From NCBI GenBank assembly GCA_013397455.1, contig VYZB01000013.1, positions 4,785,923 through 4,849,922 on the forward strand: a stretch of DNA of 64,000 nt, given 5' to 3'. This stretch comes from Crotophaga sulcirostris. Lineage: Eukaryota; Chordata; Aves; Cuculiformes; Crotophagidae. Position 1 is the stretch's first letter. Every line of letters begins with the position of its first letter. Position numbers and translations under genes: made by a program. A model generated the notes under the pieces. That model did not search any database and was not told where the DNA came from. It saw only the letters and a program-made list of their open reading frames with translations. Positions 12,201-26,200 of this stretch are shown piece by piece.

Positions 12201-15200
12201 GTTTTAGCAGACTTGACTGTCTTGTAGCTCAAAGGAAACTAAATGCCAGTCCCTCTTCAGAGCTCACCAAGACGTCTAAAAAAACCGCTCTTATCTTTCT
12301 TCTTTCTGCTCCAGACTCTCGCTTCTCTATTCCCCAGAAGCTATTGTTTTATAATAGGAAGGCCTAGAAATAAATGCATTCCCAGACTTTCACCCACTAA
12401 AACAATTACAATTGTTTCATACTTCATTACATGCTTCCATTTTTAATAGAAATACCACCAAATGTTATGAAAATAACATATGTAAACCAGTATTTCATCC
12501 CTACCCATTGATTTCTTTTAATTTATTTCCCTTTCTCTTGAAAGTGTATCACCAAAGCTGAATTTCTTGTAAGAAAGAGTAGAGAAGGGGTATATGGGCA
12601 ATGTGCTTCATCTCCTGGGCTTTCATCACAAGAATTACATTTTGTCAGTCCTTTAGTCAATAATAAAACAAAATTCCTCAAAGAATCTCTTGGTAGATGG
12701 TAGCCATTTTGAGCAAAAGTTAATAGCAAATAGAAAAATGAACTATACTAAACATATGTTTTGAATATATTTGGCTATATTTTACAGAGCAGAAGAGTCA
12801 GATGGTGTGTGTTCCCTGTGATTAGCCTTGTCTTTAATGGCATTTACATGCCAGGATTGGGAAACTTTACAGAATACACCAATATTATATTTTCAGATTG
12901 GCCGTCATCTTTTCCCCAGACGGTGAGCTCTGCTTGAGGATAAAAATTTGTATGCATGTATAGTGAAAACAATTTGAAGTTATGTTTTTCTTCCACATGT
13001 AGCACTCTGAGAATGCATGGTAATGAACATGGAAATACAGACATGAAGTACTAATGAGGCACTTTTTTGTTGTATGTTTTTCCCCATGCTATCAAAGATA
13101 GCCTCTAAGACCTCTCAGTGCAGTGAGTAAGACCTTGCATTCCACAAGATCTTACCTTCATTTGAAACAAACAAATCTTTTTTGACTACCCTATATTTTT
13201 CTTCAGGCTAATGCTCTTTTTCTTTAACAGCATAGAAGTCATTGCCGCACTGGTACAACTGTAGGAAAAAAGTCACTTTTGGATTGTAAAATAGGCAGAT
13301 CAGACCAGATTGGGATATCAAATTGTCTGAAGATTGTCCTGGAGGACAAGAGAACAGTTTATCTTTTCATAGAAAAAGAAAGGATAATTTCTTTGAATCT
13401 CTGGGATCCTATTTTAATGGAAGAGTTACTGGTCACTTTGCGGGAGTAAAAATCTTCAGTGTTCAGGACAGCTTCTTTTTACCAGACAGGAGCTGGCAGA
13501 CTGACTTACAAATTACAGTCATGATGGTTCTTGCTGTCAACATATTTGACGCTGCAGAGGACTTGACAGTGAATCTTTCTGAAGTAAATGTCATTCAAGT
13601 GAATTTTCTTGAAGTAAAGGCACTTATATACATTTATCCTTATGCATCTATGCCTATATTTTTTTTAAATATTATTCCATATTGAAAAGTAGAGATGATT
13701 AAAACTAAAAGAGAAAGGCAATAATTGCTCCACCCTGACATTTTATGTAGCTCTTTTCAAGCATCCTCATTTATGTTCCAGAGGCTATGCTGAATCTAGA
13801 GGAGAAGGAAATATTTGTTTGACTATTGTTTCTTTGGTACAGATGAGCCAGCAGTGATTTTTCAGAAACGTCTTATTATGTTAGTATTCTAAAGTGGTTT
13901 CTATAGGCTTTGGGAAATGGCTGCAGGTTGCAACTACTTTTCTCACAAATACAGTGAGAAAATTGTAGCATCTGAAGAGTTAGAATAATCCCTATTTTTT
14001 CATTGACTTTTATTCTTAAAATCTAGATCTAGAAATAACAGGAAGACACATTCCACTTTAAGCTTCCCTCCTAGTAGCTTACCATCTTTTTCTGTGTGGA
14101 AGACACTAGCTGAACCATTTTAAACTAACCTGTTCTACTGTACAAACTGTTGGGAATCTACATTGCCTTCTTCCTAAACAGAATTAAAATTGATGTTAAA
14201 ATTACTTTTTTAGCTCATAATGAGTTCTAAATCTTATTAGTGTTTGAGAACTTTTTTTGTGCCCTTCTCTTTCCCTCTCCCCTAAAAGAAAAATCTTTAT
14301 GTGATATCAGAAACTGTTCAAACAGTCCACTAAAGGGTTTTTATTGACTCCCAGTTTTGGAGGTGGAAGAACATGTACAAATCGTGCTGTAAAAACAGGT
14401 AAGGCGAAAAAGACAGTACAAATATATATGCTATTATTGGAAAAAATCACGGGCATTTTACAACGTGCATAATCACAATTAGCTTAAATTAAGAAATGTA
14501 ATTGCATAAGGAAAGGAAAAATAGTGATCAGTTCTGACATTGGAATTTTTGGCTGAAATTAGCCTTTTGTATGAATTTATACAGAAAGTAATTTTTTATC
14601 AGAGTACCTCACAAAACTTGGTAAATCTAGCATGATCCTTGCTTCCTCTTTTTTTGATTTTATTATTGAACAGTCTCCATTTCCCAGTTATTGCAAAGGG
14701 ATATAGAGCTCATTTGAAACAGAGACATATTTGCATTAACTTGTTGGCTACTGATTTAAATATTGGTTTAATCTCATAATCAGCACATATTTTTTCTAAG
14801 GGCTTGTTTAATATAGTCCCTTGGAAACAGAAAAACACTGTTAAATGCTACAGCAGGTGGACAAAATTTATTATTTCTGATGTTTTAATGGAGTGGCATA
14901 GTGAAAAAATTCATTATATAAATTCATATGTTTTTCTTCTTCCTAAGACTTTAAACACATTTCATTTATAGGTTTGAAATTCTACCCATGCCTCTCTCTG
15001 ACAGTCAATCAGAGTCAATCAAAGCCATTCCAAAAGAGTCATATAGGCACATGAAAAACAAAACCCTCAGACTGATTTGTGACATACAATGGGAGGACAA
15101 AACTGCAGTCTTTTTTGAGTTTATTCAATATTCATAGTGTGATCAAAATGATAAAAAGAAAATGCTTCTAATGAAAAATGCTTCAGAAACATTGCCCAGA

Positions 15201-16929
15201 GCGTGCTTGGGTTTTTGTCTCAAGTTGCTTTTTCTATAGAGGTTATGAATTGTGTGGGTTAGTTTTTGTCAACATTAGCTTTTATTTTCAAATTTTATCT
15301 TGCATATATGATATATCAAATATTTGGGTTATTTAAATATGTGCAGTTTGATAATATTGCAGTGTTTATGGAAATGATTGAATGAATGAGTCAATCACAG
15401 CTGAGTCACAGCTAAGTTGGCTCAGGCCAGTGATGTGTCTGTATTACCTTAGTATTTATTCCAATGCTGTTATCATCTTTATGAACATAATTGCCCTTTT
15501 AAGTCGAGATGTCATAAATGGCCCAGTTTTCCTGAAATTCGTTGCTTCAAAACACTTCAATGTTGCAATAGAATAAGTACTATCTACTGCATTTCCACTT
15601 TTGTTTTTTTTCTTCCAGATCTTTCCTATTGGGGAGGAACGTGTCTAAAAATCTGTTGCCCTTCACATCTGGTGCTTGGCATTCTGACAGTCTGGGAAAC
15701 TGAGAAGGACAAAGATTCAAACAGTGAATTTAAACTCCTCCTCAGAAAAAGACTACCTTTGGCATCAAAGTATTATCTCCAGAAGAAACACCACAGAAGA
15801 TAGATCAGGTTGAGAGAGCTGTTAATCATTTCTGCTGGCCTGTACAGATTTCTCTTAACTTTCAAAATATTTAATTCCCTCTAAGCACTGTCAATTTGAT
15901 ATAGTATCAACTACTCTAACACTGCTGAGAAGGTAAAAGCTAACAAGGTTTTTCTAAGAAAATAATCTTGTAGTAGTGAGTCAATGCAATGGAATTCTCA
16001 GAAAAAAAATCAAGTAAGAAATTTGTATCTGTGGAGGGCAAATACGTAATCAAAGGAAAGGCAAACTGTGTGTCTCACTGTCCTTGTCATAGCCCAGAAA
16101 AGAAGAGAGGTGGATATTTTTACATATAGGAACAACTTTCAGGTAAAGTCAATCTAATAATATTTTTGTTATACTAATAACTTCATTTTAAACACCAAAC
16201 ATGATATTTGCAAGTCCTCTGGTGCAGAAATTTTAAATAAAACCTTTCTGAATATTATTCCAGGACACACTGCCTATAAGAAGAGAATATTTCTTTTTGA
16301 AGGAAACTCTAAAGAATCCAAGTAATATTTCGCTGTCACAACACTCCCCTGAAAAGTTCAATGTTGAAAAGCAAAGAACTGACATTTTAAGGAAGCATGC
16401 TCCTTTCTTTCTTAGGCTTTTCTTCCTGAGCCTAATTCATACCTTGCTTGCTCTCTGAGTGACTGTCAACAAATCCTACCATGATCATTATGACGTTCCA
16501 CAGGATTTGGTCAGTCCACCTAGACTGCTTTGCAAACAGAAACCTCGAGACTTTTCCAACCTTAGAAGCATGACCTTTGGTGCAGACAGAGGCAAAAATG
16601 CCTACCCAGGTAGACAGGCAGGCACACTGCATTTTTTAATTAATTAGTATGGTACAAGACAGCTTGAAAAAATAAATAAAATAATAAGTTCTGAAACAGT
16701 TGATATTTTTCTTATGCTGTCTTCAAATGATATTTTAAAGCAAAATACATTTTTACTGCATTAAATTTTTCATTTGAGGAAAAAATGTCACCATTTTCAG
16801 GTGTTTTGTTTTTGTTTTTTTTTTCATTTTCTCTTTCTCTGTATTTAACCAGAATATTCCTTTACTTCAAGGACCTATTGGGAAGTTTATCAAACCTGTC
16901 AAATCAACATAGCCTTTTCTAATGAAACA
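9230..16929. other. Long AT-rich unassigned interval
   Basis: About 7.7 kb without a recognised gene or interspersed repeat. It contains an imperfect TA-rich simple repeat at 11544-11571 and a short AAC run just after. The largest open frame (13323-13685 plus, 120 codons) has no start context, domain or codon pattern that I can defend. A homology search could reveal ancient repeats here that I cannot see. Confidence 0.5.
11544..11571. repeat. Imperfect (TA)n microsatellite
   Basis: Alternating T/A with interruptions at 'tgca' and 'taac'. Short and degraded. Confidence 0.7.
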
Positions 16930-17520
16930 ACACTCTGCCCAAGATGGCCTCCAACCATCACAAAACCCACAAGTCCTTCTCTGTTCATAAAAATGAAGTC
17001 CAGCAGGGTGCTTTCCCTATCTGGCTCTCTCACCTAGACTGTTTTCTCTCCCCTGTATTATATTTCTGGCAGACAGCTGACAAACTGAAGGCCTCCATGA
17101 GAACAAGGGCTAGTGATCCTGAGGTTTCTCCCAGTTGCTTATAAAATAATTCATCTGTCTCTTCATCCTGGTTGCGTGGTTTGTAACAGAATCCCACCAT
17201 GATATCTGCCTTGTAGGCCTTCCCCTGATTCATATCCATAAACACTCAACACCATCATTAAGATCTAGACAATCCAAACACTCCCTAACATGCAGAGCTA
17301 CTCCACTGCCTATCCTTCCTTGCCTACCCCTTCTGAAGAGTGTGTAGCCATCCATTGCAGCACTCTAGTTGTGTGAATCATCCCATCATGTTCAGAGATG
17401 ACAACTATATTATAGTTTTCCTACCTTACAATGGCTTCCATTTCTTCCCATTTGTTGCCCATACTGCATGCATTGGTGTAGAGGAACTTCAACTAGGCTC
17501 TCAGCTGTATCATCTTTTTA
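16930..17520 (-). mobile_element. CR1 LINE ORF2 endonuclease-region fragment
   Basis: About 590 bp of the protein-coding part of a CR1 element in reverse orientation. Reading minus, it covers the apurinic-like endonuclease region. The plus strand has the antisense landmarks 'agatggcctccaaccatcac', 'gaagtccagcagggtgcttt', 'gagaacaagggctagtgatc', 'tcttcatcctggttgcgtgg' and 'catccattgcagcactctag', all in CR1 order. It is shorter than the intact segment (a deletion near 17040) and ends well short of the 3' terminus, so it is an internal fragment rather than an ordinary 3'-anchored insertion. Confidence 0.85.
17030..17245 (-). pseudogene. Decayed CR1 ORF2 endonuclease coding remnant
   Basis: This 71-codon open frame is the longest surviving reading frame of the CR1 endonuclease piece. 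It shows the family motifs 'KADIMVGFCYKP', 'NQDEETDELFYKQL', 'SLALVLM' and 'KYNTGERKQSR'. In intact CR1 the sequence after 'LALVLM' is a Gly-Asp-Phe-Asn type catalytic motif; here it reads Glu-Ala-Phe-Ser, so the catalytic Asp and Asn are gone. Codons upstream are in another frame. The product would not be a working endonuclease. Confidence 0.8.
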
Positions 17521-20500
17521 GAGGAACATCTCTTAATATCCTCTGGGGTGTTTCACTGGTGAAACTCCCACTTCAGAGCTTCCAAATGAGATGGAAATTA
17601 CTTGCAACTTATTTAGAAGGTAACTTTAGAAGTACCACTGACTTACTTTGAGTTTTAACTGGGGCAGAGACACTGAAAATAGGTACAAAAAGGTTCTATT
17701 ATCAGCAATTCAAGGAAAAAATATGTACCCTTACTTGTGCTATATATATTATGCATATGCATGTCTCTATTTGTTCTTGGACCTACAGAATAAGGTTATG
17801 TATATTTCTGGGATTTGTGAAATAAATTGTAATGAATAATGTCCAAACCTCAGCAAAATATTAAGCTTAGCTTTTTGCAGCAGGACTAGTATATTGTGTG
17901 TCGACTAGGATCAGATGTAATAAAATAAATCCCACTGAATGAAGTCTGGTGGGTTCCAAATGATGTCTATTTTTAAACAGTTTGAAAGGTGTTGTTGTTG
18001 AGTCTACTAAATGCACAGCCCATGTTTTGCTATGGATGATCCCTCAGAAAAAAAGCAGAAGCAAAGCCAAACAACCTTCCCTTTTTCTGAAGTCCACCAA
18101 ATTCTATGTCTTTCAGATCAATAGTTTCCCTTACTAGAAAAAAAATAATAGAAAAGAAAATTGGCAAGCAGCTACCTCTTCTGACTGAGCAACTCAGTGA
18201 GTAGGTTGTTAGGCATGCTACCTTGAAAATGTATATAGCCTTTATCCTGCAATTGGTTCTGCATGGGCAGGTTCCACTTCTGTGTAGTGCTTTGCCGAAA
18301 ATTCTGTTACTTTCTAGGATTTTAGAGATAATGGGCTCAGCCAAGGCCCATGAATCTGCTATCAGAGTTGTAATTGCAGAACTGGGGCTTTTATTGCTCT
18401 TTCTTTCTCCCTCTATGTCTACACATACTTAAATCTGCTTCAAACTATTGTAAGCCAGGAAGCTTATCTGCTGTGCTTTAGCAGCACGGGACAGACATTA
18501 CTACAGAAGGCAAGCTGGAAAAATAGCTGGTATAACATAGAAAACACTCAAATTGCTGAGTCACAGCAAAACCTGTGCTTCCATGTACTTATCATTAGTA
18601 ATATCTGAGATGGCTACAAAGTTGCTGGGACATTTTCCCATTAACACTTTTTTCTTTTCCTGGAAGAAATATCTAATGTTTATACAAACACAGGTGTGGA
18701 AACTCCAGAAATCTTTCAAGAAGTAATAATACATACTAGGTAATGACGGTGCAGTGAAGGCTCATTTTGAGTTTTAATGTTCAGTAAGAAGCTCTCTAAC
18801 AGATTTACATTAAAAGATGTCTTTAAAAAGCTGATTGTAATATGAGAATTAATAATTCTCTATCTGAATAATTATTTTACGAATTGTTTTCTCCCAATTG
18901 AGTTTCATAAGGAAGTTTCCACACTTATCCCTTCACAGGAGAAAGAAATAGATGTGGAAAAAAAAAAACTCTCTGAAAAAAATTGCCATACCCGTAATGA
19001 TCTACTTTCAGTTTCATCAGAAGTATAACAGAAATGCTTTCAGTAGTGGAATAGTAGAGCAGGGAATCATTACTTTAGGTCACAGTACTAGCCACGGCTC
19101 AGGACCTCAAAACCTTTTCTGCTTCTTTCTTCTCCTTGTTTGAAAATAGTCATGTGGTAGTAAAGATATATCTTTCATTCTAATTCCATCTGGCTTTCTA
19201 CATTATACTTCATTGCAGAGTACATCCAAAGAAGAGTTTCAATAATTTAAGGATGGGGAAAAAGTTTTTGAATGACTTTTAGGGTTACACAAATGCTAGT
19301 GCTTATAGTAAGTTAAAACAACTCTTGCACATTTACAGTTTCTGCCCTCAGTCAATGACTCCAACAATGCATTTTAGTAGGCACAAACTGGTGAAAACAG
19401 GGAACTACAACCTTTTCCACATGTACATCATCGATTCCAAAAGGATATGGGGAGACACATACACTACTATGGCAGCTTTCCGTCATCAGAGAATCCTCGT
19501 TGGTTGAAATAATCCTATAATGTCTGTTAAAATGGCTTTATGCCTTTAATATACTGGAGAATTAAGACCAGTGTGAGTTTGGAGATTTGGAAAAGTAAAA
19601 ACTCTGCACATGTAAAAGCTTCTAAAATTTATCAGCGTCTCTTAGGCAACAAACACTACTTTGTCAATAAAAAAAACACAAGTAAGGGAAAAAAACAGCA
19701 ACAGCCCCCCCCCCCCCTTTTGTGTTTTGATTTTTCATTTAAATCTTCATTTTACATTTTCATTTTGGATATTTGATTTAAAGTTTTGGTTCATTAAGAA
19801 AGGTCATTAGGGAGAAAAGCTGTTCTCAGAGATGCTCAGAATGGTTTGATCATCACTCAAATACTCATGAACTAAGAGTTTTTCTTGGCCACAAAGAGAA
19901 TATTTTGGCATTCACTCTCTTCTTAAAAAATATAGAACATTTTGAACATATGAATGAGAGCAACAAGGATAACAATCAAGATACTAGATTGCATTACTAG
20001 AAGTAGCTAATTTAGATGAGATGTGTCTTTGAATTATTTTGAATAGACTGAAATTTGATTTTTGAATTTGAGACTTGAAGTTTCTTTTCATTTCTTCTAT
20101 TGGATGAGCCTATATACCTCTAACTTATGTAGTAATGTAATGTATTACCTACAAGCAGAATTATCACAAATTAAAATTAGCAGGAGTCTGTCCTGTTTGA
20201 ATCATACAAGTTACAGCATATATGCACACATGCGTGTGCATCTGCAAAATCCTATATTTCTAATTTGCACTTACTTCATAATTCTGCTGTGAATTAAGAC
20301 ATTATAGATTATATATTTTGATGAATGCTTTGGACAAACATTGAATTCAACTTTTCTAATAGACCAAAGTTCAAGATGTTCTTCTGTAGACAAAGAAATT
20401 TCACGTATTCATCTTTGTTATTTAGTGAGGAGTTTCGGACTTCCTGAATTTAAAACATATTTAGAATAATTTTAACAGATTTAAACAGTGCTGTGATTTG

Positions 20501-23024
20501 TGTCAATAAGAAAGAACTAATATTACAGATCTGAAGTACATTAGTCAAAAAAATAAAGGAGTCAAGACCCTCTCATATCACTAGTTGTGAGAGCGTAACC
20601 GTGTGGATGAGTTGTTGTCTACAGCTTCAGTAAAGCTTCATTTTATATCATGCTGTCAAATTCCATCACTGGATGACACCACACAGAGTGCAGCCTTGTA
20701 CCTCCTATCAAGCTAGCTTTAGGTCAGACAACAGCCACGCTAGAGTAGCAACCATCACAGTAAAGACAGAGCAGCTGAGCCTTCAAATACATCACAAGCT
20801 TCCAAGCAAATCACTGCACTACCTCAGGACCTTAGGCAAGTATTCAGTGGTTGCTACAGTTTTGTTTACTACTATTCACAGCCTAACTGAAAGATTTGAA
20901 TTAACTCAGGCAGCAGGTCAGTAAATATAGGTGTCTGTCTGTCCTGAATCACTCATTTCTGACTATATTTTTTGAAGAAAGAAATACTGAGCCTTTTAGA
21001 ACTAAAAGGAGCCTGACTAAGAACATACATACATATTAAGAGACCTCCTCTTTCCATGATGTACTTATAGTTTAAAAGGAGATTAATGTTGGGAGAGAGT
21101 AATCTTCGAATCTAAAACCCCCACATTCTCCTTGCAGGGAATGTTATCTTATGCTACTACAGCAATACATGCACTTATGGGTAATAACTTAACAGTGCAT
21201 ACATAACTTCACTTTCCATTGATGCTTACACCTCTGCTACAATTACTGCTGTGAGTTAATTACGATGGAAAGGTAACTTAGACATATCTGTGATAGCTTT
21301 GTGCTAAAAGTTGACTTATCACTTCAGTAACAAATCTGTAGTCACTTTGAAATCACTGAAAGGGTAGGTAGTTTAACATGAGCTTCAGATATGGTGGTGT
21401 AGGCAAGTCTTTTACCCATAGTTCATGATCACAACCACTCTTCTCGATCTGCTGAAAACGAGCTGAAAGCCATGGAAAGAAGGAGCTGAATGTTTCCAAT
21501 GAAATATGACCTCATTACAAAGTTATGGATCAAAAGTGTTAAGTTTAAAGAACTTTAAAATATTTCTTTGTGGAAATATGTAAGAAACAGTAGAAAAATC
21601 AGATAAACTAGGTATGTGACTTACCTAACAAGACTCACACAATATAAAATTTTTCTGCAAATCTTACCTATATGTTGAAATAACATGACTAGAGCTATTC
21701 ATGCTTCTTTCCTATAGTGTTAAAAATATAGACCAATGCCTTCTATTTCCTGTGTCAGAAACAACTGTACTGGCTGCAGTGGTCAGTCATTAAAGACACC
21801 ATTCATCAAGTTTCAATTCTAAGGGCCAACTACCTTTATATCTGATAGAGAGATTCTGCAGCTTTGGGAGAGACATGAGGATGCAGCCAGCAGGAAGAGC
21901 CCCAGCACCAGAGGGGAGATTAGTACTCAATGAAAGTAAAAAGATGCTGCAAGCTGTGGTGGCTGTTGTCCAGTGAGAGCAGTGGTGGCTCTCCTGGATG
22001 TAGGCGAAAGGGAGAAATGAGTTGCAGTGGCTGCAAAAAGCCTGATCTGTGAAAAGTCTGACAGGTATTTTGTTTTCAGATCATTCTTTTTCACTAAAGA
22101 GAGAGAGAAGTAGGAAGAAAATGGAAATGACATTTCAAATATCTCTTTTCAAGGAAATTTGGATGTAGAAGTATTTATTTTCCTCACAATTGAATGTTGC
22201 CAGAGGGAAAGAAAGGGGTAGAAGGAAAAGGACAGAAAACTGGAAGTATTACTAGCATCACCCATTCCTGTATGGTGGAGGTGAATCAATGGAGAAATGC
22301 AATCCTTTCAGTGGAGCAGTGGAATTTCAATATGATTATACTGCAGGCAAAATGTAGTTAATAACTATGCCAGATGGAGCTTCATCTACTGGGGATTCGT
22401 TTTAGAAATCTAGAAAATATTGTTAAATATGGGCTCTGTCTTTTTAAATTTAAGATCCTGGGAAATACTGACATCCAGTTTTGATGTTTAGCCAGGAGAA
22501 ACAGTTATCTTGAGGGGTAAAGGTGATAGGAATGTTAATTTGAGCAGAGACATCAAGAGCTATTTGCATGTTAATCAAGTTAGCATCAGTAAAGCTTCCA
22601 AATGCAGAGTGCATTAGCAGAAGTTCTCACATAAACAAGAACAAGTTTATGCCTCATGAATTCCTGAATGCAGGGCTATACAGAACAGAATCTTTTTGAA
22701 ATATAATATTAGTATTGATGAATGAGATAGAGATGATTTGTTGAGTAAAAGATGGATCCTATCCTTAGATATGATTGTGTTTCTGGAAACAGGAATGATT
22801 TGCTAAAAAAACGTACAGAGTAAACCAGAGAGAAATTACTGCTATTTGCTTTTCCTGACGACACAGTATAATAACAGATATTAGTATGTTAATAGACACA
22901 GGCACACAGGCACCAGTAAAAGGGAAAAAAAAACCCAAAGGTAATTTAATGACCAATAGGGTTGGATAGTTTGCTAGTTTCATACAGTCCCAAGAGTCAT
23001 AAATTTGCCACTGACTTCCACTCA
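17521..23024. other. AT-rich unassigned interval
   Basis: About 5.5 kb without a recognised gene or repeat, apart from a run of 13 C at 19705-19717. Open frames reach at most 104 codons (18030-18344, minus) and show no domain. A short perfect palindrome (8-bp arms) lies at 18844-18860. Confidence 0.5.
19705..19717. repeat. Poly-C run
   Basis: Thirteen consecutive C, next to A-rich sequence on the left and T-rich on the right. It is a low-complexity site likely to vary in length or be misassembled. Confidence 0.8.
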
Positions 23025-23278
23025 AAGGACCTGGGAGGTGCTATGGAGCATGGGAAGTTTAGTTTGGGTGTTAGGGAAGAGTTCTTCACTGAAAGAGTTG
23101 TCAAGGACTGGAACAGGGAAGTGGCTCACATCATCCATCTATGTATTTAAAACACATGTAGATGTGGTACTTAGGGACATGATTTAATGGTGGACAGGGC
23201 AAAGTTAGGTTAATGGTTGAACTTAACAGTCTTAAAGGGCTTTTTCCAAAATAAATGACTCTATAGTTCTATGATTAT
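23025..23278 (+). mobile_element. CR1 LINE 3' end, possibly internally deleted
   Basis: From about 23056 it is a standard CR1 3' end: 'gtttagtttgggtgttaggg', 'gagttcttcactgaaagagt', 'gtcaaggactggaacaggga', 'gatgtggtacttagggacat', 'ggttaatggttgaacttaac' and the tail 'agttctatgattataa'. Just upstream, 'caaaggacctgggaggtgct' resembles a CR1 segment that normally lies several hundred bases earlier. The copy may therefore carry an internal deletion. The left limit is uncertain. Confidence 0.9.
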
Positions 23279-26200
23279 AATTTCTATAGTATAATAAACA
23301 TACCAATAGATCTGAAGCATATATATCCTTTCCTGCAGATATTGTCCTAAGAGTAGTCCTACACTGTTAGATTGGTTTGTACTCTTGGGTCCTTGCTGTT
23401 GTCAACACTGTACAAACATCTTACTGTTCCCACTTTCTCCTGGAAACACAACTCAGTGCAGTCCTGAGGATGAGCAATTTGCAATGCACCGAGGCAACCA
23501 AGTGTCACCTGCTCAGGTGAATGCCCCCAAGCAGGCTACAGCCAGTGACAAATGACCACTAAGAGAGTGCAACAAGTACTGCTTCCTCCTCTAATCATCT
23601 ATCAACCTCTCAGCAGGTTCATACTTTCAAATATCCACAAAGACCTTTATCCCACATCCCAGAGCATGCAAAGCATGGTATGCAGCATGCATGGTCTTCG
23701 GTTTAGCATTACATTCCTTCAGAAACTTACAACTGAGAAAAGTGTATGCAAAGCAGTAATTTTGTCTCGAGGTCACAAGGGTTACTATGTAGGGTAGTAT
23801 GTGTAGTATGAATGCAACCAGTCTGAATGAAACAGCCATGAAAATTGGACCACTTTGTACCTCTAAGCCTCTAGATCAACTCCTTGTGGCATATGAGATT
23901 AGGGATTTAGACATAGTTTACCACTTGTAAACATCTGTATCACAAAAAAGTGATTATTTATCCATACAGAACAGTGTCACAAAATTTCCATTCTTTGCTT
24001 TGTCAGATAATGTGTTTCTTCTTACTGAACTCTGCAAAAAAGAAAGCTCACTTGGTAGTGTCTAAACATTGATATGCTTAGACATTTAGCAATTTAGTTA
24101 AAGACAATTCAAATGACTCCGACTGTGGTTCTTGACCAAGACATGAGAAGGTGGGCTTTGTGGTCATAAAGAACTAGCTATTTCTGTTGCAAATGGTGAC
24201 TAAAATAGCAGATCAATGTGGAGGAAAAAAGTGAAAACAGTCACTGAACAGACAAGAATTTCTATTAAAAATTAACCAGAAATGAAAATATTAAAGCAGT
24301 ATAGATAATAACTGTATAGATAATGCTTCAGGACAGAGTATCTCAAAGATATACAGGCCTGATGGAGATCGATGTAAGTCTACAGTAAAGGAGAAATTAG
24401 TTAGTCCCTGACTGGTTTTATTTTTGAAGTGTGTATGGGAACCTCAAATCTTTGGCAAAAAGTAGAATAAAATTTACTTGGTGTGACAGGTACAGTGGGT
24501 AAATAGCAATTCTTCTTCTACAAAACACTATCTGTAGTGATGGCTTGGACATTGTATTTTCTTATTTGAAATATAAGATTCATATTACATAGAATTTCCT
24601 ATGACCTTTGAACTCCATATTTATTTAATAGTTTCTCTCTCTCTCTTTGCACATGCATATGTATCCATATTTATATAGAAATATCTGGAAGATTGTTTCT
24701 TCACATTGAAAACAATAACAAAAAAACAGGCCTATAATTACACCAGGTTTAGACACGTTTTAAATATTTTTATTTTCCTATGAACGATCTTGGGGACTAT
24801 GATAATCCAGGTGTTTTGAAAGATACTGTCAATAGTTAGGGCCTTCTACATGGCTTCTGTGGTTTGAAAAACTGAGTAAGATTAACTTTCTTCCTTCTAT
24901 TAAGACCAGTACCTAATTTCTTCTAAAATACAGAGATATTAGGAGAAATGAGAATCTGTAGAAGTTCATGAGTTAACGAACAAACAATTGCAGGTGCACT
25001 ATTTCACAAACTGAAATTCAGTCAAGCTACAGAAGTTAATATGAAATGTTTGGTTAGTTAAAAAGATTTTTGATTAGTTATTGATAGCTATTGGTGAATG
25101 TACAAAGCACCAAATTATGCCTACTCTGTCTTGCCATGATAAAGTTTAGATCTTTGGAAAATACATTAATGTAATTTGTCTAAAACATAATCAAATGCAA
25201 TTTTTCCCATACAATAAGAAGAGATAATGATGGTTTATAAGTTTGTATACAGAAACAATAAATATATATTTTAAAACAAATGCTATTAATAGTAAAAAAA
25301 AGTTTCTTATGGCTGTGATAAATAATTCACACTCCTATATCTTTCTTAATTTCTTTTTTAAGTTCCTGTTTCTCCCTTTATGTAATCCAAAAATAGATTC
25401 TGGATCTTTTTGAAATATCCCAAGTTTGTTAAAAAGGGAGTCAAGAGAATTGATGATGAACATGTCTGTAGGGAAGCATAGTAAGGGTCTATTCAGGGGT
25501 ACTGAAAGAAGATGATATAGATGCCTTAGGGAAGAATATATGAAGAAGGAGCTACTATACCGAATGCTGCTAGCTTCAGAATTTAAGAAGATATTATTTA
25601 AAAAACCCAATCTCTATAAACTATTTTTTTCTGAAAAAAACCCTATTTTTTTTTGTTTTTTTGACAAAAGAGTTCAGATACCACTGGGATTTTGAGCCAG
25701 TCTGGGGCATAAACAGAGGTGCCAAGTGTATTGACAACTGTGGGCCATATTTTGATGCTTTTCATGTTCACTAGAAAGTGGAAAGTGTCTCTTAAGTATT
25801 TCGACCCAGAAGTTTCCCAAAATAGCTATAGAAATATTCCACTTACATTCACTCCCTGTCTTAACAGAGCTGAAACAATGGTGCTAAACTCATCTTTCAG
25901 AGCCTTTTGAAGGTTTACATGTAGGTAACTACCCTCCAGCAATCAGTTACTTCAAACTGTTCTGTTTTTTCTGAAAATAGTGATTTCTCTCAGAAGAACT
26001 ATTAAGTGCATGAAGATAAGTTATTTCAAGAAGTACGTGTGTCACTTTTGCCCACTGCCTTACATTAGAAGAAAGAAATAATGAGGGCTTATATTCAAAG
26101 ATACAATAAAAAAATGCTCACTCATGCCTATAAATTTTCATAAGACACATGGATAAGATCTATTAAAATGCTATGCATATTGTATGTGAATTAGGGTAGA

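Noticed and set aside
13323..13685. 120-codon open frame on plus
   Set aside because: Length is near the upper limit expected by chance. There is no ATG at its start, no domain and no splice context that I can defend.
18220..18400. Possible ancient SINE or L2-like fragment ('attgcagaactggggc')
   Set aside because: The similarity covers too few bases to name a family.
18844..18860. Perfect palindrome with 8-bp arms (AT-rich)
   Set aside because: Such short AT-rich palindromes are expected by chance in this composition.
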